A stretch of 64,000 bases of DNA from Parvibaculum sp041688015. Lineage in GTDB: Bacteria; Pseudomonadota; Alphaproteobacteria; Parvibaculales; Parvibaculaceae. Positions within the stretch are counted from its first letter, which is position 1. Each line of letters starts with the position of its first letter. This document shows, piece by piece, positions 1 to 10,405 of this stretch. Both the position numbers and the translations under genes were made by a program. The stretch is from contig JBDNIY010000008.1 of NCBI GenBank assembly GCA_041688015.1, positions 25,496 to 89,495 of the forward strand. Reading direction: 5' to 3'. A model generated the notes under the pieces. That model made no database searches. It saw only the letters and a program-made list of their open reading frames with translations, and was not told the DNA's origin.

Positions 1-172
1 GGATTTTCGGGCTTGAACGATTTGGTGTTTCAAATTGGAACAGGTATGGGCGATTAAATCGAGCGCTTCATATGCTCCATCATTGTAACCGCAATTTATA
101 CGGTAACCGCAGCTAGGATCTTCTTGACCCATTGCAGGTAGGCAGCAACAGCATGATCATTAGTCCCGCGCT

Positions 173-194
173 CAATACATCAGTATTGTATAAT
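173..194 (+). promoter_or_regulatory. Palindrome and -10 box ahead of the trypsin-like gene
   Basis: A perfect inverted repeat, CAATAC (173-178), loop ATCA, GTATTG (183-188), is followed directly by a consensus TATAAT at 189-194, about 32 nt before the ATG at 226. The palindrome sits where the -35/-10 spacer would be, as expected for a repressor operator. No good -35 is visible at 17 bp, so the promoter would need an activator or is weak. The rest of 1-172 shows no gene that I can recognise. Confidence 0.4.
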
Positions 195-225
195 ATTCCG
201 ATCAGAGGCTGGTAGGTTTTTGCTG

Positions 226-1026
226 ATGAATGATTTGAACAGGCTCTTAGGCAGGCGCGCTGAACTCGAGACGATACGCGGACAAAGTGTATCGACCAGC
301 ATCAAGGTCCACGATCTATTCGTGCCAGCAAGTGAACTTCAATCCCGCCTCAACAAGTTCAGCCAAAACCTAGTGCTGTTCACGCACGTCGAGCAGTACG
401 AGGTTCAGCTGATTGGATCGGCGACAGGCTTATTCTATTACGGCACCAAATTCATTGTTTGCACTGGTCATCAGATGAAAGATGTTTCGCGACAGGATGT
501 CGGAATCATTATGCCAAATAAGAACCAGTACATCAGCTCGGCGGGATACACGCAATTTCTCACCCACGACTCCCCACAGCAAAGCGATGCCGGGGATCTT
601 TGTGCATTCGATTTCACGCCGCAGACAGCTTCCAACCAAGACCTCGGCGGGCGTTTCTTCCGGCTAGGTTCAGACGATTTCCTCAGCGACGAAGATGAAG
701 ATAATGTGGTCACATATTTGGCCTATGGCTTCCCATTCGTCGACCAGAAATACAACATTATGGACGAAAACCACGTTGGCCTCGTCGTCCGGTCAATTAC
801 TTGCGAGCCCGACAGTCAACCTTCAGACATCGCCTTGGGGCGATGCAGAGCGTTGTCGCCCATGGACTTTAATCCTAACGGCCTCTCAGGTGGACCAGTC
901 TTTGCGACTGTGCTGCAGGGCCTCGAACTAGTCCTAAAGTTCGCCGGGGTCATCAATCGATCCAGCAATGGAAGAATACACTTTATTAAGGGCAAAGCAA
1001 TCCAACCCCTCAGCGAAACAGCATGA
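226..1026 (+). CDS. Trypsin-like (chymotrypsin-fold) protein, no signal peptide
   Basis: A 266-residue protein if the ATG at 226 is used (a TTG two codons earlier is also open). The order of motifs fits a chymotrypsin-fold serine peptidase: a His in the VCTGHQ segment near residue 82, an Asp in DAGDLCAFDF near 124, and a Ser in GLSGGPVF near 221, the usual GxSGGP nucleophile elbow. There is no signal peptide, transmembrane segment or PDZ domain, so it is not DegP-like and is probably cytoplasmic. Codon use is more AT-rich than in the genes that follow. Its 3' end overlaps the convergent UspA gene by 17 nt. The function is unknown; stand-alone cytoplasmic proteins of this fold occur in stress and defence loci, but its upstream neighbours lie outside the window. 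Confidence 0.6.
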   Translation: MNDLNRLLGRRAELETIRGQSVSTSIKVHDLFVPASELQSRLNKFSQNLVLFTHVEQYEVQLIGSATGLFYYGTKFIVCTGHQMKDVSRQDVGIIMPNKNQYISSAGYTQFLTHDSPQQSDAGDLCAFDFTPQTASNQDLGGRFFRLGSDDFLSDEDEDNVVTYLAYGFPFVDQKYNIMDENHVGLVVRSITCEPDSQPSDIALGRCRALSPMDFNPNGLSGGPVFATVLQGLELVLKFAGVINRSSNGRIHFIKGKAIQPLSETA

Positions 1027-1864
1027 CCGGGATTTTACAGGCGCGGATCATTTGCGTAGTTGTCGAGCCGATGATGAGGCTGCGGATACGCGAGTGGCCG
1101 AAGGCACCCATCACCAGCAGATCGATCTCGTTCGTCTCAATCGCTTTTGAGATGACCTCATCGGGATGACCCGGCAGCACTTCACTGACCGTCTCGCGGC
1201 CTGCCATGCGCAGCAGGGCCGCTGCGGTCTCAAGCCGCTCCTGTACTTCCGTGGTGGCCGGACCGACGCTTAGAAGGTGGCAGGCGACGCCGTTAAAAAT
1301 CGGGCTGGCAGCCACATAGGCCACCGCCTTGAGCGCGCTGGGGCCACCGTCAAAACCGATCATCAAACGCTGGATGGGCCGGAAGGCGCGCGAGGCGACA
1401 AGCACCGGGCGACGACTGGCGCGCACGACGCGCTCAAGATTTGAGCCCAGATGCAACTTGGCAAAATCAGCCGCCTCGCCGCGCTTACCGATGACGATGA
1501 TTTCGGCATCGCCCTCAAAAGTATGCACCGTCTCGATAATGTCTTCGTTACGCAGCCGCGTGGCCACTTCGCCAACACCTGCCGCAAGCAGCGCGCTGCG
1601 GGCCTCATCAAGAATGATCCGGCCACGCTTATGCGCGAGCTTGGCCTTTTGCGCGTCAAGCTCGACCAGTTCTTCCAGCAGCGAGGTACGCGCACCAAGC
1701 CCAATGCTGCCGCTGAGGTTGACCGGCGCGCTCGCCACATCACGCCGCCCCAAGACATGAAAGACCTCAACCGCCATCGGTCCCCGCGTTGCCACCCAAG
1801 CTGCATGATCGCAAACGCTTTGCGCGTAGATTGATCCGTCAATCAAGGCCATCAATTTGGTCAC
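1010..1864 (-). CDS. Tandem universal stress protein (UspA family)
   Basis: Two Usp domains lie in tandem. The C-terminal one carries the ATP-binding pattern G-x2-G-x9-G-S (GAFGHSRIRSLIIGS), and the N-terminal one has a related VIGKRGEA segment. The start is placed at GTG 1864, which has GGGGAG nine bases upstream; an ATG at 1888 is also open (292 aa) but has only a weak ribosome site. It lies directly downstream of the SulP gene on the same strand, a common pairing in which the Usp protein may respond to energy state or bind near the transporter's STAS domain (inference). No catalytic activity is implied. Confidence 0.85.
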   Translation of the reverse strand: MTKLMALIDGSIYAQSVCDHAAWVATRGPMAVEVFHVLGRRDVASAPVNLSGSIGLGARTSLLEELVELDAQKAKLAHKRGRIILDEARSALLAAGVGEVATRLRNEDIIETVHTFEGDAEIIVIGKRGEAADFAKLHLGSNLERVVRASRRPVLVASRAFRPIQRLMIGFDGGPSALKAVAYVAASPIFNGVACHLLSVGPATTEVQERLETAAALLRMAGRETVSEVLPGHPDEVISKAIETNEIDLLVMGAFGHSRIRSLIIGSTTTQMIRACKIPVMLFR

Positions 1865-1899
1865 TGTCGAAATCTCCCCGTTTGTCATCTCAAATCAGA

Positions 1900-3390
<1,491 letters not shown>

Positions 3391-3638
3391 TGGCGTTCTC
3401 CAATGGCGATGCAGCAGCACGCGGGGCGGGATGGCGGCGGGCAAGCCACGTCTGGCAAGCATGAAAGGGGGGATCACACGCATTGGGACAAATCAATGAG
3501 CGGCGGGCATATAAGCCTGCAATGGATCAACTAGGGGGCCAATATAGACACGCAGCAGGCGCGGCAAGCTCTTTCTCCCGCCGGTGCCGGTGATAGGGTT
3601 AGCTTTGCGCCGTTTGACCCAACCTTGAGACACCGCCC

Positions 3639-4535
3639 ATGCCGCCTTCAAATGCTGACATTCTACGCCTTACCTGCGGAGCGCTAGACTCCCATATCGC
3701 GCCACAGGCGGGCGGCAGCCTGGCGCGCTTCAACGCTGGCCGGCAGGCCCTGATGCGCCCCTGCGCCGATGAAGGCTCAACCGATCCGCTAACCATGGCG
3801 TGTTATCCGTTGCTGCCTTTTATCGGCCGCATCGGGCTCGGCCATTTCCGCTTTGAGGGCCGCGACATCGCATTGCTGCCCCATCCGATTTCGGCCCCCC
3901 ATGCGCTCCACGGCATCGGCTGGCAACGGCCATGGCGCGTGGTTGCAGCATCGACCTGTGACGCGACCCTTGCCTTGAGCCACGACGCCGCGCGCGATGC
4001 AGGCTGGCCGTGGAGCTTTGAAGCAACGCAGCATTTTGCGCTGGAAGAAAACGCACTCACCATCACGCTGGCAATCGAAAACAAAAACCCCAACCCCATG
4101 CCCACCGGCCTTGGCCTGCATCCCTTCTTTGAGGGCCGCCAAACCGCCCATCTCACCGGCGACCTGCCATATATGTGGGAATCTGCACCCGATGGCCTGC
4201 CCACCCATCGCGCCGAGGTGACGGCGGCGAATAATTTCAGGCGCGGGTGCCGCGTCGCGCCGCTGACGCTCGACCATTGTTTTTCAGGCGGCGTAGGGCC
4301 GCTGCACATCCATTGGGAAGATCGCGCGCTGGATTTGCGCCTTCAGGGGCGCAATGCCGGGCACACGGTCATCTATACGCCACAAGCCCACGACTTCTTT
4401 TGCGTCGAGCCTGTGACCCACGTGCCAAACGCGGTGAACCGGCAACAGCCTACCGAGATCACCGGACTTAAAATCCTGCAACCGGGCGAGGCAATGCAAC
4501 TGGCTTGCCGTTTTGAGGTGGTCGGCCTGCCGTGA
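3639..4535 (+). CDS. Aldose 1-epimerase (mutarotase) family protein
   Basis: A 298-residue cytoplasmic protein of the galactose-mutarotase fold, which interconverts alpha and beta anomers of free sugars. Family landmarks seen: FIGRIGLGHF near the start, the HALHGIGW segment with the substrate-binding His, LGLHPFF in the middle and the catalytic Glu in DFFCVEPVTH near the end. The residues before it are hydrophilic, so it is not exported. It converges on the cox11 gene with only 7 nt between the stops. There is no sugar-uptake operon next to it, so the physiological sugar is not evident. Confidence 0.85.
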   Translation: MPPSNADILRLTCGALDSHIAPQAGGSLARFNAGRQALMRPCADEGSTDPLTMACYPLLPFIGRIGLGHFRFEGRDIALLPHPISAPHALHGIGWQRPWRVVAASTCDATLALSHDAARDAGWPWSFEATQHFALEENALTITLAIENKNPNPMPTGLGLHPFFEGRQTAHLTGDLPYMWESAPDGLPTHRAEVTAANNFRRGCRVAPLTLDHCFSGGVGPLHIHWEDRALDLRLQGRNAGHTVIYTPQAHDFFCVEPVTHVPNAVNRQQPTEITGLKILQPGEAMQLACRFEVVGLP

Positions 4536-4542
4536 GAGCGCG

Positions 4543-5199
4543 CTACTCGCGGTGGACTTCGACCGGATCGAAAGCGACGTCCTTGGCGGTCTTCAGCGTA
4601 TCAACTTCTTGCTGCGAACCTGCACTCAAGGGGCGCGCCGACGCGGTTTGCGCGTCGGGTTGACGAAAGAAGGTGTAGGAGAGCGTGATGGTATGGATAT
4701 ATTTCGCATCCGTGTCCTTCATCATGTCGGGATCGACATAGAAGACAACAGGCATACGCGCACTTTCGCCCGGCGCCAGTTTTTCTGCTGTAAAGCAGAA
4801 GCATTGGACCTTGGTGAAATAATAACCCGCTGCATCCGGCGTCACATTAAAGGTGGCGCGCGCCGTGATGGTCTTGTCGGTAAGGTTTTTGGCGAGAAAA
4901 AACACCGTCGTTGGCAGGCCGATATGGGTTTCGACTTGGCGCTGCTCAGGCTCGAACGACCAATCGAGGTCTGACGAGACATTGGTATCAAAGCGCACCG
5001 TGATGGCGCGGCCGACGCCGGGGCCGTTCACTTTAGTCTGCAACGAGCGATTGACCGAGGTTGCCCCACCATAGCCCGTCGCGGCGCAAAACAGCCGATA
5101 AAGCGTCGGTGAATAAACAACGCCCGTTGTCATAATCCCCAGTAGCGTCAGCGACAGGATGACGGACGGCAAAACGGAAACTTTCGATGCCTTTTTCAT
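4543..5199 (-). CDS. ctaG: Cytochrome c oxidase assembly protein Cox11/CtaG
   Basis: Cox11 delivers copper to the CuB centre of aa3-type cytochrome oxidase. The 218-residue protein has one N-terminal transmembrane helix (about residues 10-30) and a periplasmic domain with the copper-binding CFCF motif in KVQCFCFTAE and the following MPVVFYVDP segment, both diagnostic. The conserved YRLFCAATG after the helix is also present. In most alphaproteobacteria it sits between ctaB and ctaE; here it stands alone between an epimerase and a receptor gene, so the oxidase operon must be elsewhere. Confidence 0.93.
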   Translation of the reverse strand: MKKASKVSVLPSVILSLTLLGIMTTGVVYSPTLYRLFCAATGYGGATSVNRSLQTKVNGPGVGRAITVRFDTNVSSDLDWSFEPEQRQVETHIGLPTTVFFLAKNLTDKTITARATFNVTPDAAGYYFTKVQCFCFTAEKLAPGESARMPVVFYVDPDMMKDTDAKYIHTITLSYTFFRQPDAQTASARPLSAGSQQEVDTLKTAKDVAFDPVEVHRE

Positions 5200-5411
5200 G
5201 CCGCAAATCTAGCGGCGAGAGCCCCGCAGCGGCAAGGCCCACCCGCGTGGCCGATTGCCACGCCAACACGCCCACAAGGTTTGAATTCAACCGAAAGACT
5301 TGAATTCCAATGGAAGGCTTGGGTTTCGGCGAATTTTTCGGCATGCTGCTACTTCAAAGCGTCCGGCGCGACCGGGCCAATAAAAAGACAAAATACTGGG
5401 GGAGCGACGAC

Positions 5412-7508
5412 GTGCGTATAGATGAGGGAAAGCTGTGTCAGAAATCGAACAGGACGCGACGCCTAGGCGGCCTGACAACCGGCCTTGCGACGGGTTTGGC
5501 CGCAAGCCTTCTGGCAGCGACGAGCGCCTATGCCGCTGACACGACCCAGACGCTTGATGAACTGGTTGTGACGTCAACCGGCTATGGCGAACCACGCGCC
5601 ACCCACCCGAGCAATATTTCCAAGATCGACAGTTTCGACATCGACTTCACCAAAGCAGAACAACCCAGCGAATTGCTGAACCGCATTCCCGGCGTCGCCA
5701 TCGAACAAGGAAGCGGCGTGGAACATCTCACCGCCATCCGCTCGCCGGTGCTAACGGGAAGCGCAGGCGCTGGCTCATTCCTCTATCTTGAAGACGGCGT
5801 GCCGTTGCGCGCGGCAGGCTTTGGCAACGTCAATGCTCTGATGGACGCCATGACCGAAGAGGCAGGCGGCATCGAAGTGGTGCGCGGCCCCGGCAGCGCG
5901 CTTTATGGCTCCAACGCCGAACACGGCCTGATCAACGTGCTGAGCCGTGCCCCTTCGCTGACACCAGAGGCAAGCCTGACAGGATGGCTCGGGCCGCATG
6001 GCGTCAAAAACCTCGATGGCACCGCCTCGACCACCGTTCAGGGAGACGATGGTTCAAGCCAGGGCTTTCGCGGCAGTTTTGCGCTCAATGAAGACGAGGG
6101 CTTTCGCGCCAGTTCAGGCTATGGCCAGCAGAAAAGCCAGTTTCGCTATGACTTCAAAAACTTAGACACGCGCATGCGCGCCACATTGACCACCATGAAC
6201 CTCAATCAGGAAACGGCGGGCTACGTGACCGGCTATGAGGCCTACAAAGACCCGGCGCGCTACAAGACCAATCCCAATCCAGACGCCTATCGCGATGCCT
6301 GGGCGATCCGCGCTGCCGTGCGCGTCGAACATGATTTAGGCGACAATCAAACCATCGCGATAACGCCCTATATGCGCACCAATGGTATGAATTTTCTGAT
6401 GCACTATCTGCCAACCGCGCCCATCGAGACCAACGGACATTGGTCAGCCGGGCTGCTTTCCAGCTATGAGAAAGTCTTGAGCGGTGGCCACAAGATCATC
6501 ATCGGCTTTGACAGCGAATATACCAACGGCTTCGTCAACGAAACCCAAACGCAGGCGACATCCGGTGGTGCCTTTCAAGGCGTCCATTACGACTACACAG
6601 TGAAGGCTCTCGTCCTCGCGCCTTATCTGCATACCGTCTGGAACCTGGGCGATGCGACGCAAGTGACGGCCGGAATGCGCTACGAGTTCACGCGCTATGA
6701 TTATGACAACAACACAGGCATCGGTGTGTTGGGGGACTATTACCGTCCAGCCAATCGCCGCGACACATTCTCAAACCTGACGCCGAAGCTCGGCCTGACA
6801 CATGCCTTTAACGACAATCTGATCGGCTTCGTCAATCTTGCCCGCGCTGCGCGCGCGCCACAAACTTCCGATCTCTACCGTCTGCAACCGGGCCAAGACC
6901 CCGACATCATCAAATCTGAAGTCCTCGATAGTCTAGAAATCGGCGCACGCGGCAAGATCGGCAACGCGCAATATGAAGTCTCGACCTATTTCATGGAGAA
7001 GCACAATTACGCCTTCACCGACAGTGCCAACAAGAACATCACCGACGGCAAGACAAAACATATGGGCATCGAACTCGAACTCACCACGCCGCTGATGTGG
7101 AATTTCGATCTTGCGGCCTCTGCCACCTATGCCCGCCACACCTATGACTTCACCGATGTCGCCGACAGCATCTACGCTGGTAATGATGTCGATACGGCAC
7201 CACGCACCATCGCCAATGTCCGGCTCGGCTATAATTTTGCCGCCGACCTCGCGCGCCTTGAACTGGAATGGGTCCACATGGGGGCTTATGAGACGGACGC
7301 GGCCAATCTTCATTCCTATGCCGGTCACGATCTGCTGAACCTGCGGGCTGAATATACGATAACGGAAAATCTCTCCGTTTTTGGCCGCCTCTCCAATCTG
7401 CTCAATACGCGCTATGCTGATCGTGCCGATTACTCAGGCTTTTCCGGCGACCGTTATTTTCCCGGCGAGGACCGCGCGGTCTATGCGGGTGCAACAATAA
7501 GGTTCTAA
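5412..7508 (+). CDS. TonB-dependent outer-membrane receptor
   Basis: A 22-stranded-barrel type receptor for import of a large or scarce nutrient, powered by TonB. I place the start at GTG 5412 because a strong GGGGGAG lies eight bases upstream; the open frame extends back to 5310 without support. The product is 698 aa with a signal peptide ending at SAYAAD, a TonB-box-like DELVVTST, a plug with LNRIPGVAIEQGSG and GIEVVRGPGSALYGSNA, and a barrel ending in an aromatic residue (ATIRF). No ABC transporter or regulator lies next to it, so the ligand (siderophore, corrinoid or other) cannot be named. Two TTGAATTC copies, 19 bp apart (5280-5307), precede the gene. Confidence 0.9.
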   Translation: MRIDEGKLCQKSNRTRRLGGLTTGLATGLAASLLAATSAYAADTTQTLDELVVTSTGYGEPRATHPSNISKIDSFDIDFTKAEQPSELLNRIPGVAIEQGSGVEHLTAIRSPVLTGSAGAGSFLYLEDGVPLRAAGFGNVNALMDAMTEEAGGIEVVRGPGSALYGSNAEHGLINVLSRAPSLTPEASLTGWLGPHGVKNLDGTASTTVQGDDGSSQGFRGSFALNEDEGFRASSGYGQQKSQFRYDFKNLDTRMRATLTTMNLNQETAGYVTGYEAYKDPARYKTNPNPDAYRDAWAIRAAVRVEHDLGDNQTIAITPYMRTNGMNFLMHYLPTAPIETNGHWSAGLLSSYEKVLSGGHKIIIGFDSEYTNGFVNETQTQATSGGAFQGVHYDYTVKALVLAPYLHTVWNLGDATQVTAGMRYEFTRYDYDNNTGIGVLGDYYRPANRRDTFSNLTPKLGLTHAFNDNLIGFVNLARAARAPQTSDLYRLQPGQDPDIIKSEVLDSLEIGARGKIGNAQYEVSTYFMEKHNYAFTDSANKNITDGKTKHMGIELELTTPLMWNFDLAASATYARHTYDFTDVADSIYAGNDVDTAPRTIANVRLGYNFAADLARLELEWVHMGAYETDAANLHSYAGHDLLNLRAEYTITENLSVFGRLSNLLNTRYADRADYSGFSGDRYFPGEDRAVYAGATIRF

Positions 7509-7578
7509 GATGACGCCCCTATGAGGCAAATAACCCCAAAGCTTGATCTCTGATACGCCACGCAACCTGACAAGGCCT

Positions 7579-9033
7579 ATGCAAACATTCGCTGACCTCT
7601 GGCCGATTGCCGTTGCCTCGATCCAGCTTGCTGCGATGCTGGGCGCGGCGGGTCACGCCATGCTGACCAAAAGCGACGTACGCTCGGCAGCCGGTTGGGT
7701 GGGCTTTATTCTACTTGTGCCTTTTCTCGGCTGGCTGGTTTATCTGCTGTTTGGCATCAATCGCATTGAGCGGCGCGCGCGTGTCTTACGCAGGATGCCG
7801 CGCGGCACCATCCTGCATCTCCTAAAACACCAGACCAACGGCCTGCCCGCCTTGCAGGGCGAACAACGTCGCACGCTGGAAAATCTCGCCCGATTTGGAC
7901 AGAAAATGCTGAACGAAGCCTTTGAGCCCGGCAACAGCATTGACGTGCTTGAAAATGGCGACGAAGCCTATCCCGCCATGATTGCGGCCATCGACGGCGC
8001 CACACGCTCGCTGGCGCTTTCGACCTATATTTTCAACAATGACAAGGCAGGGCGTCTGTTTCTCGACGCGCTAACACGCGCGCTTGATCGCGGCGTTCGC
8101 ATCCGTGTCTTGATCGATGGTGTTGGCTCTTGGTATTCGCATCCTTCCCTCATTCCTGAACTGCGCAAGCGCAACATCAATTATGGACGTTACCTGCATT
8201 CATTCATGCCGTGGAAGATGCCTTACCTCAACATGCGCAATCATCAGAAAATTCTGGTGATCGACGGCACATATGGCTTTACCGGCGGTATGAATATCTC
8301 CGAAGGCAATCTTGTTAAGGACGGTCCCAAAAAAGCCATTCTCGATTTTCACTTCCGCGTCGATGGGCCTGTCGTCGCCCAGCTTATGCATACATTCGCC
8401 TTTGAGTGGACCTTCACCACCGGCGAAATTCTCGATGGGCCCGACTGGTTCCCGGCCCTGTCGGCGGTTACAGACACCAAAGACACCATCGTGGCGCGCG
8501 CACTGCCCGCTGGGCCTGAGCAAGGCATCAATCCGATCCGCTGGACTATGCTAGCCGCCTTGACCGAAGCCAGTGAATCCATCCGTATCGTTACGCCCTA
8601 TTTCTTGCCTGATAGCACCTTGAGCACGGTGCTGTCGGTTGCAGCCATGCGTGGCGTGCAGGTCGATATTGTGCTGCCCTCGACCAACAATCTGCCTTTT
8701 GTCGACTGGGCCGCAACGCCGCAACTGGCATGGCTGGTGGAAGCAGGCTGCCGCGTCTGGAAGACAACAGGCCCCTTTGAACATTCAAAGCTGATGACCA
8801 TTGACGGCATCTGGTCGATGATCGGCTCGGCCAACTGGGACGGGCGCAGCCTGCGGCTCAACTTTGAGCTCAATCTAGAATGCTATGACAGCGTCTTTGC
8901 CAAGCGCCTCAATCATCTGATTGATGCGCGGATCGCAACTGCCGTGCCAGTCGAACGCGAACACATTCTCGCGCGATCCCTGCCGGTTCGCCTGCGTGAT
9001 GCGGCTATTCGTCTGGCCTCGCCCTATCTCTAG
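7579..9033 (+). CDS. cls: Cardiolipin synthase (phospholipase D family)
   Basis: This membrane enzyme condenses two phosphatidylglycerols to cardiolipin. Two HKD motifs are present and intact: HQKILVID in the first half and HSKLMTID in the second, each followed by the usual GGMN and GSANWD segments. Two N-terminal transmembrane helices (about residues 8-28 and 38-58) match the bacterial Cls layout. I use the ATG at 7579 (484 aa); a TTG at 7543 is in frame but has less support. It follows the receptor gene after 70 nt and may or may not be cotranscribed. Confidence 0.9.
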   Translation: MQTFADLWPIAVASIQLAAMLGAAGHAMLTKSDVRSAAGWVGFILLVPFLGWLVYLLFGINRIERRARVLRRMPRGTILHLLKHQTNGLPALQGEQRRTLENLARFGQKMLNEAFEPGNSIDVLENGDEAYPAMIAAIDGATRSLALSTYIFNNDKAGRLFLDALTRALDRGVRIRVLIDGVGSWYSHPSLIPELRKRNINYGRYLHSFMPWKMPYLNMRNHQKILVIDGTYGFTGGMNISEGNLVKDGPKKAILDFHFRVDGPVVAQLMHTFAFEWTFTTGEILDGPDWFPALSAVTDTKDTIVARALPAGPEQGINPIRWTMLAALTEASESIRIVTPYFLPDSTLSTVLSVAAMRGVQVDIVLPSTNNLPFVDWAATPQLAWLVEAGCRVWKTTGPFEHSKLMTIDGIWSMIGSANWDGRSLRLNFELNLECYDSVFAKRLNHLIDARIATAVPVEREHILARSLPVRLRDAAIRLASPYL

Positions 9034-9113
9034 TCAGTTGTTGCCATGATCCGTGGCCATATAATCGCCATGCTAAGCCATCATGCTGGGATCTTGTGAA
9101 AGGAGTTTGAGAC

Positions 9114-9413
9114 ATGACAGATAAGGCCGCGAAAACCGTTGAGGCTAAGGTTACCGCCGAGTTGGACGATTTACGTGCTGAAGTGGACCGTCTGACGAAA
9201 GCTCTGGCAGACGCAAAAGACGTTTTTGCCGAGGATATCGGCGTGCAGGCGGAAAGCCTGCGCAAAAGTGCTGAAAATGTTGCCGAGGATGTAAGCGAGC
9301 GAGCTCAGGAAGGGTGGAGGGAACTGCAAAGACAGGTTTCTGACAGACCCGTGCAAAGTGCGCTCATCGCCCTCGGTATCGGTTTCTTGTTATCGCGCCT
9401 TCTATCACGCTAG
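9114..9413 (+). CDS. DUF883 / ElaB-YqjD-like membrane-anchored protein
   Basis: A 99-residue protein with a long charged amphipathic helix (about residues 5-75, many Lys/Glu/Ala heptads) and a single C-terminal transmembrane segment (ALIALGIGFLLSRLL). This is the tail-anchored layout of YqjD/ElaB, proteins that bind ribosomes and tether them to the inner membrane in stationary phase. AAGGAG lies upstream of the ATG at good spacing. It is followed after 9 nt by a YqjE-like gene, the same gene pair as in enterobacteria, so a shared operon and role are likely. Confidence 0.75.
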   Translation: MTDKAAKTVEAKVTAELDDLRAEVDRLTKALADAKDVFAEDIGVQAESLRKSAENVAEDVSERAQEGWRELQRQVSDRPVQSALIALGIGFLLSRLLSR

Positions 9414-9422
9414 GGGTTCATC

Positions 9423-9938
9423 ATGGCCGGTTCAGCCGAAAAACTACGCCGTCTCGCCGAACTGGAGCTGCTGCGCGCCGAACTACACGCACGGCAAACG
9501 GCACGACGCGCGCTCTGGATCACGATTGGCGCATTGGTTGGGCTGATGGCGCTCGCCATTCTGGCCTATGCTGCTTTTCTCATGCTGTCGGCCCAACTCG
9601 GCACGATTAACGCAGCGCTCACCGTTGGCGGCGCGCTCGTCGTTTTTGCCATCTGCGCGATTGTCATGGCGAACCGCGCGCCGGGACGCACACAACAACT
9701 CGAAGCTGAAATTTTGAAACGGTCATTGCAAGACGCCCGCGACAACCTGCGTGAAGAATTTGCCGCGCTGGAAAAAGGCGTCGATCAAATCAGCAACGGG
9801 CTTGGCCTATTCGCGAAAGGCCAATCTTCTGGCACAAACAAGAACCTCGCCACGATCATCGTGATCTTAAACGCGTTGGCCGCCTTGAGCCCGACGCTCA
9901 ATCGTTATATTCAACCGATCCTGAAAATAGTCGACTAA
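9423..9938 (+). CDS. YqjE-like (holin superfamily III) membrane protein
   Basis: A 171-residue protein with a charged N-terminal helix, two adjacent transmembrane helices (about 36-58 and 64-84), a cytoplasmic coiled-coil-like stretch (about 90-125) and a hydrophobic C-terminal segment. The two-helix core resembles the phage-holin-superfamily YqjE proteins encoded next to YqjD. There are no phage genes around, so a lysis role is not suggested. It probably works with the upstream YqjD-like protein at the inner membrane. It converges on nfeD with 9 nt between stops. Confidence 0.6.
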   Translation: MAGSAEKLRRLAELELLRAELHARQTARRALWITIGALVGLMALAILAYAAFLMLSAQLGTINAALTVGGALVVFAICAIVMANRAPGRTQQLEAEILKRSLQDARDNLREEFAALEKGVDQISNGLGLFAKGQSSGTNKNLATIIVILNALAALSPTLNRYIQPILKIVD

Positions 9939-9947
9939 GCGCTAGGC

Positions 9948-10391
9948 TCAAACCGCCTCGACCTGTAACACGCCGTCGCTTTCGCCGATGACGCAGACCG
10001 ATGTGCCAACCGGCAAATCCGGGCCTGAGGCGAGCCACTGCCCATCGCCGATCTTGAGCTTGCCGCGTCCGTTCACGATCGCTTGATCCAGCACAAAGCT
10101 CTGACCGACATAGGATTGCGCCCGTTGATTGAGCAGAGGCCGATCACTGATGATGGGATTGCGGCTCAGCCAACGCCGCGAGGCCCAAACCGCCAGCACC
10201 GAAAGGGCGGCAAAAAGTACGATCTGCCCTGTCATCGGAATAGGCAGAACGAACTGCAACACGCCGACAATGGCAGCGGCCGCTGCCAACCAGATGAAAA
10301 AAATACCGGGCACCAGCAATTCTAGGATGCCGAGAACAACGGCGATAATCCACCATGTCCAGTGGTCAAGATCGGCGAGAAAAGTCTCCAT
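9948..10391 (-). CDS. NfeD-like membrane protein
   Basis: A 147-residue protein with about four hydrophobic helices in the first 75 residues (WTWWIIAVVLGILELL onward) and a C-terminal OB-fold (about 85-147, with GRGKLKIGDGQW). This is the short NfeD1b/YbbK type without a protease domain. It follows the SPFH gene after 14 nt on the same strand, matching the conserved qmcA-ybbK arrangement. Known relatives help organise stomatin-like proteins in membrane microdomains. Confidence 0.85.
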   Translation of the reverse strand: METFLADLDHWTWWIIAVVLGILELLVPGIFFIWLAAAAAIVGVLQFVLPIPMTGQIVLFAALSVLAVWASRRWLSRNPIISDRPLLNQRAQSYVGQSFVLDQAIVNGRGKLKIGDGQWLASGPDLPVGTSVCVIGESDGVLQVEAV

Positions 10392-10405
10392 ACTTCACCC
10401 CCCGC

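Noticed and set aside
9423..9938. Possible phage holin as a sign of a prophage
   Set aside because: No phage structural, integrase or lysis genes are nearby; the pairing with a YqjD-like gene explains it as a chromosomal YqjE-like protein.
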